Positions 1 through 7,023 are shown, counted from the first letter of the stretch. The stretch is 8,065 nucleotides of DNA from an uncultured Opitutia bacterium (GCA_903957465.1 CAJBPJ010000226.1:1-8065), one strand, 5' to 3'. The notes: generated by a model from the letters alone, not told the origin. Made by a program: numbers and translations.

Positions 1-2055
1 CTCAGGCGAGGTGTGTTCACGAATCGAAAAGATGCGTATACCGCGGATGAGATTGTCTTGGGTTAATCGTTGAGCGATACCCAGCTCCTCGGGTTTCAGC
101 TTAAAACTTGCAGGCTCTGCGGTCGCGGCGGCATCCCACATCGCGGCGGTGCGTGGCCCCAGCAGGCACCGGGGTAGTTGGTTTAGCTCATCTTTGCTCT
201 CGATGACGAAAAGGGCAGCTTTGCCGACATCAAGTTCGGGAGTCTCTTTGTGGATGGCCTGCAGTGCTGTCAGGTAACCCTTAAGATCCTTTGCGTTACT
301 CAGACGTCGTTGGGCATTTTCCGATGCTGAATCGAGTAGAAGTCTCTCTTTCGATCGATCCGTGAGCGACATCGCCCGATCGTTGCATTCTGTACCAACA
401 ATTGTTTTTACACCTGGAGTCTGCAGTAATAGTCGAATCTTCTCGGTAGTCTCTTTGGCTAATTCGGGATTGTTGCCGATAGCTTTTTCTAAGGTTTCCG
501 AAAGTTGGTCGATTTGCTTAGGCAAGTCTTGTTCGAATTTTTTGCACTGGGCAATCAGACTGTCAACGTTGCCCGATTGTGTTTTTAGTCGTTTAGCTGC
601 CTGACTACCGACTTTCGTAAGTGCAGCATTAAAGGCGTTTCCACGTCGCTGTACTTCGAGGAAATTGTTCACGTCAATGCCTGTTGCGTTCGCCTGTGAA
701 AGGTAGGCAGCTTCCGTAGCAAGTTCCTGCTCTTTTTCTTTTAAGCTAACAATTTCTTGTCGAATTTTAGCGACTTTATCACTGGTGATATCTTTGAGTT
801 CCAGTGTATTGGCTAGATTGTTAACTTCAGAAATCTTTTGGTTGGCAGCGTCGAAGTCCCAATTCTGCAAAGGTACATCGATAGCATTTAAGGCAGTCTC
901 GATCTCCGTTTTGCTTCGGACCGACTCATAGAAAAAGTAACTCGCCGTTAGTACCGCAATCAAGGCGAGTACGGATACGCTAACATGTTTCGTGTGAGCC
1001 CTGACAACTTTTCGATGGAGTGCGCGACTCAGCTCATTGGCTGCCTCGGTCATCTCAATTGGCATCGGGAGGGTAGTGCTCGATGCCTTCTCAATCCATT
1101 TATTGACGCGCCTCAGTAAGTCAGCGGAGTGCCCGCTCTGTGCTTCTTGCCCAAGACGGCTCCATTCTTCGCGTAAATTTTCAATCTGGTTGCGTGCATT
1201 TACTTCAGCGGCGGCTGCATTTGCAAGTTCGGTAGCCCATTTCTCGCATGTTCTGAGTATTTCGGCTTCAGCGCCTTCGGCTTTGATCCCTGCATTGCGC
1301 TCACTGGTTCGTGCTCCGCCGACTTCATCTGCGCACGTTCGCCAGTCTTTGGCATTATAGGCTTGGTTAGCTCTTTGGGCATGGCCCGAAATTCGGCTGC
1401 GGCTTTGTGCCTGAATCCAGAGTGCACGTAAACGTAGAGCTTCTTCCCAGTCACGATCACCTTTGAGTTGCGCAGTCCCAACTTGCTCCATGCGCGTCAT
1501 GAGTTGCACGGCTGCTTCTGTATCCTTTTTCGTAAAGTATTCGGTCACACTTTTCAGTGCATCTCGCATAAACTTGCTTCGAAGACGGTTTAACTCCGCT
1601 TGAGCATTTGTATCACTTGGATTGACCGTTGTAATGGAGCGTAAGACGTAAAGTGCGCGTGAATCATCACGTTCCCGGATAGCTTGTCGGTAGTCTCGGT
1701 AGAGCGGGTGATTTTCGTCGATTGGCTTGCCGTAAAGCTGCTCGACGCTCAGTAGCTGTGCGTCATCAAGGGGCGGAGCCGTAGGCAGGCCATGATCCAT
1801 GCAGAGTTGTCGCCAAGCGACGCTCTCTTCAAAGCTTAGCCACGCACAAAGATCGAGTAGGCTGGGTTCAGCTTCGGCAGATTGTAGTGCTGCTTGTTCA
1901 TTGCCTAGGCGAGCGAGGGTGGCGCACTGCGCAAGGCGCTCAGAGGCACGTTTACCCAGCTCCGCCATTTCGGTAGCGAGCGCGCGTGCTTCGAGGTCAG
2001 GTGTGCTGAGTGAAAGCTGAACGCGTATGCGTGACTGGAGGCGTTCAGGCAACAT
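1..2055 (-). CDS. Predicted membrane-anchored, helix-rich protein of the GTPase operon (partial, C-terminus beyond window)
   Basis: I do not recognise a named family. The frame is open without a stop for all 685 codons from ATG 2055 to the left edge, so the C-terminus is missing. The ATG lies 2 bases after the stop of the preceding gene, with a GGAG-type ribosome site about 13 bases upstream inside that gene. Residues 1-350 are mostly helical and rich in Ala, Glu and Arg; residues 110-165 look like a TPR-type helical pair (inference). Residues 358-376 form the only clear membrane helix, preceded by a basic patch (RKVVRAHTKH). By the positive-inside rule this places the N-terminal half in the cytoplasm and the C-terminal half outside. 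Residues 385-600 are polar, Lys/Glu/Gln-rich and probably coiled coil. There is no signal peptide and no catalytic motif that I can name. It is the last visible gene of the operon and is probably a structural or sensory partner of the GTPase. That it is a real gene is well supported; its role is not. Confidence 0.85.
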   Translation of the reverse strand, partial: MLPERLQSRIRVQLSLSTPDLEARALATEMAELGKRASERLAQCATLARLGNEQAALQSAEAEPSLLDLCAWLSFEESVAWRQLCMDHGLPTAPPLDDAQLLSVEQLYGKPIDENHPLYRDYRQAIRERDDSRALYVLRSITTVNPSDTNAQAELNRLRSKFMRDALKSVTEYFTKKDTEAAVQLMTRMEQVGTAQLKGDRDWEEALRLRALWIQAQSRSRISGHAQRANQAYNAKDWRTCADEVGGARTSERNAGIKAEGAEAEILRTCEKWATELANAAAAEVNARNQIENLREEWSRLGQEAQSGHSADLLRRVNKWIEKASSTTLPMPIEMTEAANELSRALHRKVVRAHTKHVSVSVLALIAVLTASYFFYESVRSKTEIETALNAIDVPLQNWDFDAANQKISEVNNLANTLELKDITSDKVAKIRQEIVSLKEKEQELATEAAYLSQANATGIDVNNFLEVQRRGNAFNAALTKVGSQAAKRLKTQSGNVDSLIAQCKKFEQDLPKQIDQLSETLEKAIGNNPELAKETTEKIRLLLQTPGVKTIVGTECNDRAMSLTDRSKERLLLDSASENAQRRLSNAKDLKGYLTALQAIHKETPELDVGKAALFVIESKDELNQLPRCLLGPRTAAMWDAAATAEPASFKLKPEELGIAQRLTQDNLIRGIRIFSIREHTSPE

Positions 2056-2057
2056 AC

Positions 2058-4184
2058 TCAGCGAAACTCTCCGATTTGAAGAATGGAATTACCACGGCTA
2101 TCAACGCAGCGAATCGTCCAGGTTCCGCCAGCGGCTAAGAAATCTCCGGCATCAAACAACTTACGTCGTTCATTGATTTCTGTGCGTCGTGTTGATTCTG
2201 AGGATGTGTTTAGGCGGATAAGATCTGTGTCTAAAACGTTCTTACTGATTACCAATGAGGCGGTTCGATCTGGGAAGGCGTGCCCGGCAGGGTAGAGTCC
2301 ATTACGGCCGTCGATCAATGAAAGCCGCGTGAACACCGGCTCAATCCAAGGCGCGAGGGTGGTCTCTTGATTACTAGCGTCTGTGTAGAGCGCGCCTAAG
2401 CTAAATCGAATAGGTTCAAGCGCTTCGGGGCTCGCCAGTAGTACAACGCAAAGTTTACGGCCTGCCACATTCACCAGTTCGACACCTTGATTGTTTTCCG
2501 TAAATCCAGCTGGTGGTTGTCCGGTGAATTTTAGCGTTACGGTATTGGCTCGCGAACCTACGGATAGACTGACGCTGGGTTGACCAGCGCTGGGGGTTTC
2601 TTCCGTCACTGAGACGGAGCTTGCGCCTTGTTCAAGTTTTGCTCGGTGCAGACGTGTGCTGTTATCGCGCTGGGCGATGAAACGGTATGTACACAGTCGA
2701 ATGGATATGGACTGCGAAGTGCCGGGGCCGCCCGTGAGGCCTTCTTTGAGAAATGCGCTGATTTTTGCGCCTGCCTTGGGGCCGAAGTCAAATTCAGCTG
2801 TTGAAGGTATCTTGGGGCCTGCCGATCCCGTAACCCATTTGCCAGGGACAAGTAATGTATCCCGGATATCTAACTGCGTGAGCAATTTGGCACGTGCACC
2901 AACTTCAGTTAAGCGTGCGAGTGCGGCATCTTTCGGTGCACCAATTTCTTTGGCGATACGCAGGTTTTCCGCAGCTTCGGCGCGCAGGGCTTCGACTGCC
3001 TCGGGGTTCTCTGCGACGCCTGTCTGGTTGAGTTTATCTTCGAGTGTCTTGGCAGCTGATGTTGCGATGCATGCTTGAATACGTGGTACAAATTGATCGC
3101 GGTGTCGTGCGGTGAATGCGGGTGAGATTTGCGCGATTTCAATCCACTGACGTGCGGCCGTGACATAATCTTCGCGGCTCATGACATCTTGTAACTCCTG
3201 CAGGGCCTTGTTGGCACGGAGGATGTCGGCGGCCGCTGCCATTTCCTCAGGGGAAGGTTCTTTTTTGACCGGAACGGTGGCGACCTGTTTGGATTCTGTC
3301 TTGTTGGGTTTGTAGACGAAGTAAAAGGCGACGGATACAGCACAGATTGCGAGTGCGATTGTGCCAATTAACCAGCCGTTTAAAAGCACGGGTGTGATCG
3401 CCGGGCTATTCTCTGTGGAAAGTTGTTGTGGGGCACGCATTGCAGTCGGCACTGCGACACCGAGTGCGGCTTGGCGCGCCCGTTCACCTTCAGGTGCGGG
3501 CTCATGGTTGGCGGAGCTTAAATCTATACAGTGCCGTCCACTTGTTTCACCCCCGCACCAAGCAAATCCTTCCGCGCCTGTGATCGATGCTTGGGTGGTA
3601 AAGTTGGCGCTCCAGCTAGCACGGCCAAGCAGGGCGCTTGCCTCGGCAAACAACTGTAGGAGTTCGTCGGTATCCTTGGCGTTGATAAGGCTGATGTTAC
3701 TCGCTGATTCTCCCGCAATTAACCAAGCCGCCTTGGCGCCTGTTCCGGTTAGTTTGCGCCAATAGCTACAGGGGATGAGCGGACGGCCGGCCTTGAGTTG
3801 TAGTTTAATCGGATCGAGCCAACGAGGCTCTCCATCCCATTTCTCAATCCATCCATGCCAACGAGAAGCAACGTCTGCTGGGGGAGGGAGTGCTGCCGCT
3901 TCCTCTTCCGTAAAGATGAGGTGTTGTGCGAGACGATTATCGCGTTGGGTGTAATCAAGTCCGCCAGCGGTAAAGCGAGAAAGTATATACCAAGATTGGC
4001 CAGCAGCATCCAATCGACGGAATGTAAATACGGCGGTGGATGAGTTGCCATTGGGTGTGCCCAGTCCTTCCAAGAGCGTGACGAGCCTTTCGGGAATTTC
4101 TCGGTGACGAGCGACCGTGCAGAACCCAGATCGTCCAGGGGTGAGCCCTTGCGGGGCTGAAGTGAATACAAGGGAGAGGGGCAT
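2058..4184 (-). CDS. GAP1-N2-like GTPase-associated protein with one membrane helix
   Basis: This 708-residue protein starts 5 bases after the GTPase stop (TAA, then AGAAG, then ATG). Residues 4-220 resemble the GTPase-associated protein 1 N-terminal domain type 2. The cues are an early 'SAPQGLTPGRSGFCTVAR' segment, then 'LVTLLEGLG', then 'YILSRFTAGGLDYTQRDNRL' and 'AQHLIF' around residues 66-91. I match these from memory of the family, without an alignment. Residues ~271-291 form a single membrane helix, followed by a lysine-rich stretch (YKPNKTESK). Residues 310-440 are helical, with a possible TPR-like pair near 335-360. Residues ~445-708 look beta-rich and match nothing I know. Family members are reported beside TRAFAC-type GTPases, as here, so it is probably the GTPase's direct partner. 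Fusion to a membrane helix would place the complex at the inner membrane. No catalytic residues are evident. Gene call is firm; domain name is moderately firm; function is unknown. Confidence 0.85.
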   Translation of the reverse strand: MPLSLVFTSAPQGLTPGRSGFCTVARHREIPERLVTLLEGLGTPNGNSSTAVFTFRRLDAAGQSWYILSRFTAGGLDYTQRDNRLAQHLIFTEEEAAALPPPADVASRWHGWIEKWDGEPRWLDPIKLQLKAGRPLIPCSYWRKLTGTGAKAAWLIAGESASNISLINAKDTDELLQLFAEASALLGRASWSANFTTQASITGAEGFAWCGGETSGRHCIDLSSANHEPAPEGERARQAALGVAVPTAMRAPQQLSTENSPAITPVLLNGWLIGTIALAICAVSVAFYFVYKPNKTESKQVATVPVKKEPSPEEMAAAADILRANKALQELQDVMSREDYVTAARQWIEIAQISPAFTARHRDQFVPRIQACIATSAAKTLEDKLNQTGVAENPEAVEALRAEAAENLRIAKEIGAPKDAALARLTEVGARAKLLTQLDIRDTLLVPGKWVTGSAGPKIPSTAEFDFGPKAGAKISAFLKEGLTGGPGTSQSISIRLCTYRFIAQRDNSTRLHRAKLEQGASSVSVTEETPSAGQPSVSLSVGSRANTVTLKFTGQPPAGFTENNQGVELVNVAGRKLCVVLLASPEALEPIRFSLGALYTDASNQETTLAPWIEPVFTRLSLIDGRNGLYPAGHAFPDRTASLVISKNVLDTDLIRLNTSSESTRRTEINERRKLFDAGDFLAAGGTWTIRCVDSRGNSILQIGEFR

Positions 4185-4189
4185 CTTCT

Positions 4190-5905
4190 TTAAATGCAGG
4201 GCAACATCGACGGCGAAGTAAGATGAAGAATCCAGTAAACGGGATCTTCGACGCGAGCCGGTGCGAGTCTCTTAGGATCGGGCGCAATACGTCCGCTGTT
4301 TGGGCCGGCCGTAAGAACGACGGGTGTATGCCCAAATGATGTGGCAGCAAAGAAGCGTAAGTTTTCTGCAAGCGACTCTGCTGTCGTTACTAGACCCGGG
4401 CAGAGATCTTTCAGTACTGCCCGTACACGATCGGAATTTCGATCAATTGCTCCGAGGTCGAGCATACCGTTTTTGACTGTGGGTTCGAGTGGCTCTGACA
4501 GAAGGTGCGCCCAGGCGTCAGATTTACCGACAATGAATGCCATGGGTGTTTGGATGCGGTCAGAGGGCGCGAGTCCAAGCACTCGTTTGATGCGGCTGTC
4601 CACTTCAGCGAGGATGGAATCTTGCTGGTCAATACGTCCACTCATTGAAAGCTGCGGGTCGTCCATGCCGACTAACTTCTGTTTGAAGCGCGCATTGGCC
4701 GTCGGATCAAAGAGGAAGAGGAGCCCAGCAGACGTAGCGACATGTAGCGCTCCCGGTGACTCGTGAATATCGATGCCAGGTTCAAAATGTTCGCCGGCGT
4801 TATCGTAAAAGATAACTGAACATTCTGAGTGCGCTTTGGTGGGCTTACTAATGGTATAAATAAAAGGTCGTGGCAGTGACACCATCCGTCCGAGACGTGG
4901 TAGCTTTTCGTAAGTCGCGCCTTCAAGTGCAGTTTTGCCAAGTAGTGCTTGGTCGGGTGTCGTTGCTGAAAACAACGAGTTGCGCATTTGATTGAGCAAC
5001 ATGTTACCGGTGGGGTCGCCGTCCTTGAATGCTAGGCCGAAGTCGCGGGCGAGTTTTTCTTGGAGGACATGTGTGGTCGCTGCGAGGAAGTAGGACTTTC
5101 CAGAAGAGGGCGCGCCAATCAGTGAGAGAATCGATTGCGGCATCTCCAAGAATCCCGGTGGCAACTGACGGCGACAATGGGGACAGGCGATATCTGTGCA
5201 CGCTAAGCCCATAGGGTCGAGGGCTTGGCCTTGATCATTAAAGCGGGTGGGTTGGAAGCGTAGGCGGGCATCGGTTCCAAGCACTGGGTCACCTCTGAGA
5301 CTTTCGTGTACGGCAATGCTTAAGGCGTCACCTGCGTCGAAGCGCGTCCAGCAAACCGGACAAACATGTTTACCAATATTTTTTTCGGCGACCAGTGAGC
5401 CTGAGGGCGTGGTGCCATCGACTCGATTCGGTGTTAGCGAGGGAACGACTTGGGTGAAAGAGAATCCAATGCCAAGTCCTCGGGGTGTACACGCGAGCGT
5501 GTTAGTTGGGCGTCCGAGTTCGGAGGCGATTTGCACCACGCGTTCTTTGGGCGCTTCCGCCAGAAATTCACCACTCTCAACATCGAAGAGTAGCCAAGTC
5601 GATGTATCGACGTCCTTTGTCCAATCTTGCTCAGAAGCACCTATCACAAGTAGGGAGTTTTCCCCTTGGAGCGTAAAGGTGTCACTCATCGGTGTCGGTT
5701 CGCTTAAGCGTGCTCCATTCAAGAACACAATCGAACCTTGGGTGGGTACCATCATCAAACCGGAAGGAGTCTTTTCCAGGGTAGCGATAGGCCGGGTTGA
5801 GCCGATCGGGAATTTTAGCGGGAATGATGAGGCTTCGCCCTTCGTCCCTCGGATACAGTCAACCCAGCGGATAGGGGGTTGGTTTTTGGAGTCAATGGGG
5901 GGCAT
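4190..5905 (-). CDS. TRAFAC-type GTPase with split zinc ribbon and FHA-like N-terminus (DO-GTPase2-like)
   Basis: This 571-residue protein is the first gene of the minus-strand operon. Residues ~25-95 are beta-rich, with a 'VFLNGARL...LLVIG' pattern that recalls FHA or FHA-like modules; the usual phosphothreonine-binding residues are not obvious, so this is tentative. C182/C185 (CPVC) and C241/C244 (CPHC) look like the two halves of a zinc ribbon separated by 55 residues. The NTPase core follows: Walker A G264-APSSG-K270-S271, a G3-type D368-N-A-G371-E after a hydrophobic strand, a G4-like VGKSD at 459-463 and a G5-like AATS at 520-523. The C-terminal 'EDPVYWIL' segment is typical of this GTPase group as I remember it. 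It has no membrane helix, so it is probably cytoplasmic and recruited by the GAP1-like protein encoded next. The start is the only plausible one: an in-frame TGA lies about 40 bases upstream and no other start codon intervenes. The ribosome site is weak (AAGG, 13 bases upstream). Confidence 0.88.
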   Translation of the reverse strand: MPPIDSKNQPPIRWVDCIRGTKGEASSFPLKFPIGSTRPIATLEKTPSGLMMVPTQGSIVFLNGARLSEPTPMSDTFTLQGENSLLVIGASEQDWTKDVDTSTWLLFDVESGEFLAEAPKERVVQIASELGRPTNTLACTPRGLGIGFSFTQVVPSLTPNRVDGTTPSGSLVAEKNIGKHVCPVCWTRFDAGDALSIAVHESLRGDPVLGTDARLRFQPTRFNDQGQALDPMGLACTDIACPHCRRQLPPGFLEMPQSILSLIGAPSSGKSYFLAATTHVLQEKLARDFGLAFKDGDPTGNMLLNQMRNSLFSATTPDQALLGKTALEGATYEKLPRLGRMVSLPRPFIYTISKPTKAHSECSVIFYDNAGEHFEPGIDIHESPGALHVATSAGLLFLFDPTANARFKQKLVGMDDPQLSMSGRIDQQDSILAEVDSRIKRVLGLAPSDRIQTPMAFIVGKSDAWAHLLSEPLEPTVKNGMLDLGAIDRNSDRVRAVLKDLCPGLVTTAESLAENLRFFAATSFGHTPVVLTAGPNSGRIAPDPKRLAPARVEDPVYWILHLTSPSMLPCI

Positions 5906-5926
5906 TTTAGGGCTATAACCTTGCTG

Positions 5927-5955
5927 TTGAATTCCTTGGGTTTGTCATTTATAAA
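5927..5955 (+). promoter_or_regulatory. Candidate sigma-70-type promoter for the sigma/anti-sigma genes
   Basis: TTGAAT (5927-5932) and TATAAA (5950-5955) are separated by 17 bases, matching 4 of 6 and 5 of 6 consensus positions. Transcription would start near 5962, giving a leader of only about 10 bases. That leader would exclude the AAGGA at 5955-5959, so either this promoter or that ribosome site is not the one used. Moderate to low confidence. Confidence 0.4.
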
Positions 5956-5959
5956 AGGA
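5955..5959 (+). promoter_or_regulatory. Ribosome binding site deciding the sigma factor start
   Basis: AAGGA lies 12 bases before the ATG at 5972 and supports this start over the in-frame ATG at 5879. That earlier start would add 31 residues unlike any ECF N-terminus and would overlap the divergent GTPase gene. The spacing is long, but similar to that seen before other genes in this window. Confidence 0.5.
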
Positions 5960-5971
5960 CTACCCCGTCCA

Positions 5972-6562
5972 ATGGAGCATACTGAGGAAGAACAGCTAAC
6001 TGTCGAGCGTGCTCGCCAAGGAGATTCCGGGGCTTACGCATCGTTGGTTCTTCGCTACCAAGACCGCATCTTCGCCAAAGTCTTCTCGCTTCTACGAAAC
6101 CGACAGGACGCCGAAGAAATCACCCAAGATACTTTTATTCGCGCGAATCGTGTCATCGCAAATTTCCGAGGTACGGCATCTTTTTCGACCTGGATTCACA
6201 AGATTGCCATCAACCTTGCACACAACCGTTATTGGTATTGGTGGCGTCGCAAGCGCGACCAGTCGTTCTCTTTGGACGCTGAAATTGGCGAATCCGGTAA
6301 CACACTCCACGATATCTTGCCTGATAGTTGTCAGGGGCCTGGTACCGAGGTGTTGCATAACGAATTCGTTTCGCGCGTCGCTGAGTGCATGGCTCTGCTT
6401 AAGCACGACCAGCAGCGTATTTTGATACTTCGTAATATCGATAATCGTTCCTACGAGGAAATTGCCGATGAGCTTGGTCTCTCTATTGGTACAGTTAAGA
6501 GCCGTATTAACCGTGCACGCGAAGCCTTGCGCGAACTCATGGGGGATGAGTTTCTCAAATGA
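5972..6562 (+). CDS. ECF-type RNA polymerase sigma-70 family factor
   Basis: This 196-residue protein has the compact two-domain layout of extracytoplasmic-function sigma factors. It directs RNA polymerase to a dedicated promoter set, normally when released by its anti-sigma partner. Region 2 spans about residues 27-95, with the signature run DAEEITQDTFIRANR (46-60), FRG and FSTWIHKIAINLAHNR (71-86), followed by an aromatic/basic patch YWYWWRRKR (87-95). The linker is residues 96-134. Region 4 spans about 135-190, with the helix-turn-helix YEEIADELGLSIGTVKSRINRA, which contacts the -35 element. The length is normal for the family. The stop codon overlaps the start of the next gene (ATGA), which indicates translational coupling to the probable anti-sigma protein. 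The gene is divergent from the GTPase operon and might regulate it. Assignment to a particular ECF group was not attempted. Confidence 0.95.
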   Translation: MEHTEEEQLTVERARQGDSGAYASLVLRYQDRIFAKVFSLLRNRQDAEEITQDTFIRANRVIANFRGTASFSTWIHKIAINLAHNRYWYWWRRKRDQSFSLDAEIGESGNTLHDILPDSCQGPGTEVLHNEFVSRVAECMALLKHDQQRILILRNIDNRSYEEIADELGLSIGTVKSRINRAREALRELMGDEFLK

Positions 6563-7017
6563 TCCGTCATAAAGATTTTGATAAGGCGGTTTTTGCTTAC
6601 TTGGACGGTGATGCTGCCGCGAAAGATGTTATCGTCTTGCGTGATACTCTACGGAGCCATCCTGAGTTGCGTGCACGCTTTACCGCTTTGGTTCGATTGC
6701 ACCGTGCGCAGTCTGTCGTCTTAGCCCGACGCAATAGCGTTTCATTTGCAGGCGTGCTTAAAAGTCTGCGTGAATTTGCGAACCGTGCCGGTCGTTTCTT
6801 CGCCCATGCCTGCGTGTTGGTGTTAGTGGTTGTTGAGTTAGACGTTACTGTTCCGGGAGTTGATACACGTTCATGGATTCAGCCACTCGTAAGCATTTCC
6901 GAAGATATCTCGATGGATGATGAGACTATGCCGATTCCAGAGATTGAAGAAGTGAGCGTAGATGAAGATGTCGTACCGATGCCTGATGTACGCGAAGCGG
7001 ACTTCTTGGAGAGCTAA
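6559..7017 (+). CDS. Probable anti-sigma factor with short hydrophobic segment and acidic repeat tail
   Basis: This 152-residue protein begins inside the sigma factor stop (ATGA overlap). That position, plus an N-terminus like those of anti-sigma domains (DFDKAVFAYLDGDAAA, then LRSHPELRARFTAL, residues 6-44), suggests that it binds and inhibits the sigma factor. It lacks the HxxxCxxC motif of zinc-binding anti-sigma domains. Residues ~46-78 are basic. Residues 80-93 (FFAHACVLVLVVV) are hydrophobic but short for a membrane helix, so membrane anchoring is possible but not certain. Residues 112-152 are strongly acidic and contain a 15-residue tandem repeat (117-131 and 132-146). A GGGGG run 13 bases before the ATG may act as the ribosome site. 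The gene call is solid. The anti-sigma role is inferred mostly from position and the N-terminal pattern. Confidence 0.85.
   Translation: MIRHKDFDKAVFAYLDGDAAAKDVIVLRDTLRSHPELRARFTALVRLHRAQSVVLARRNSVSFAGVLKSLREFANRAGRFFAHACVLVLVVVELDVTVPGVDTRSWIQPLVSISEDISMDDETMPIPEIEEVSVDEDVVPMPDVREADFLES
6907..6996 (+). repeat. 15-residue imperfect tandem repeat in the anti-sigma-like protein tail
   Basis: Residues 117-131 (ISMDDETMPIPEIEE) and 132-146 (VSVDEDVVPMPDVRE) align without gaps. S, D, P, P and the final E are identical, and nearly all other positions change only within hydrophobic or acidic classes. The DNA copies are much more diverged than the protein pattern, which suggests an old duplication kept by selection rather than a recent slippage event. 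Confidence 0.7.
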
Positions 7018-7023
7018 GGGTAT

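Larger units (their letters stand above)
5906..5971. promoter_or_regulatory. Divergent intergenic region between GTPase operon and sigma factor gene
   Basis: These 66 bases separate the oppositely directed starts of the GTPase gene (ATG at 5905, minus) and the sigma factor gene (ATG at 5972, plus), so control elements of both units must lie here or just inside the coding ends. The region is richer in A and T than its flanks. It holds AAGG-type ribosome sites for both genes (minus 5922-5919, plus 5955-5959) and the palindrome TTTATAAA at 5948-5955, which can be read as a -10 box on either strand. I see no convincing -35 element for the minus direction. Confidence 0.7.

Noticed and set aside
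1037..1481. Plus- and minus-strand short frames inside the leftmost gene
   Set aside because: The minus frame from 2055 is continuously open through this region to the window edge and reads as a coherent protein. The others are shadows.
2656..3078. Plus-strand open frame of 140 codons inside the GAP1-like gene
   Set aside because: Antisense to a coherent 708-codon gene, with Ala/Ser-rich shadow composition and no recognisable motif.
3749..4371. Minus-strand overlapping open frames across the GTPase/GAP1 gene junction
   Set aside because: They are alternative frames of the two real genes, with no domains, and are inconsistent with the tight 5-base junction.
5247..5918. Plus-strand open frame of 223 codons opposite the GTPase gene
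   Set aside because: It lies antisense to a well-supported GTPase with clear motifs, has low-complexity Ser/Arg-rich content and shows no domain. It is a shadow of the real gene.
5879..5971. Upstream in-frame extension of the sigma factor to an ATG at 5879
   Set aside because: It would overlap the divergent GTPase start, adds residues unlike any ECF N-terminus, and the ATG at 5972 has a ribosome site upstream.
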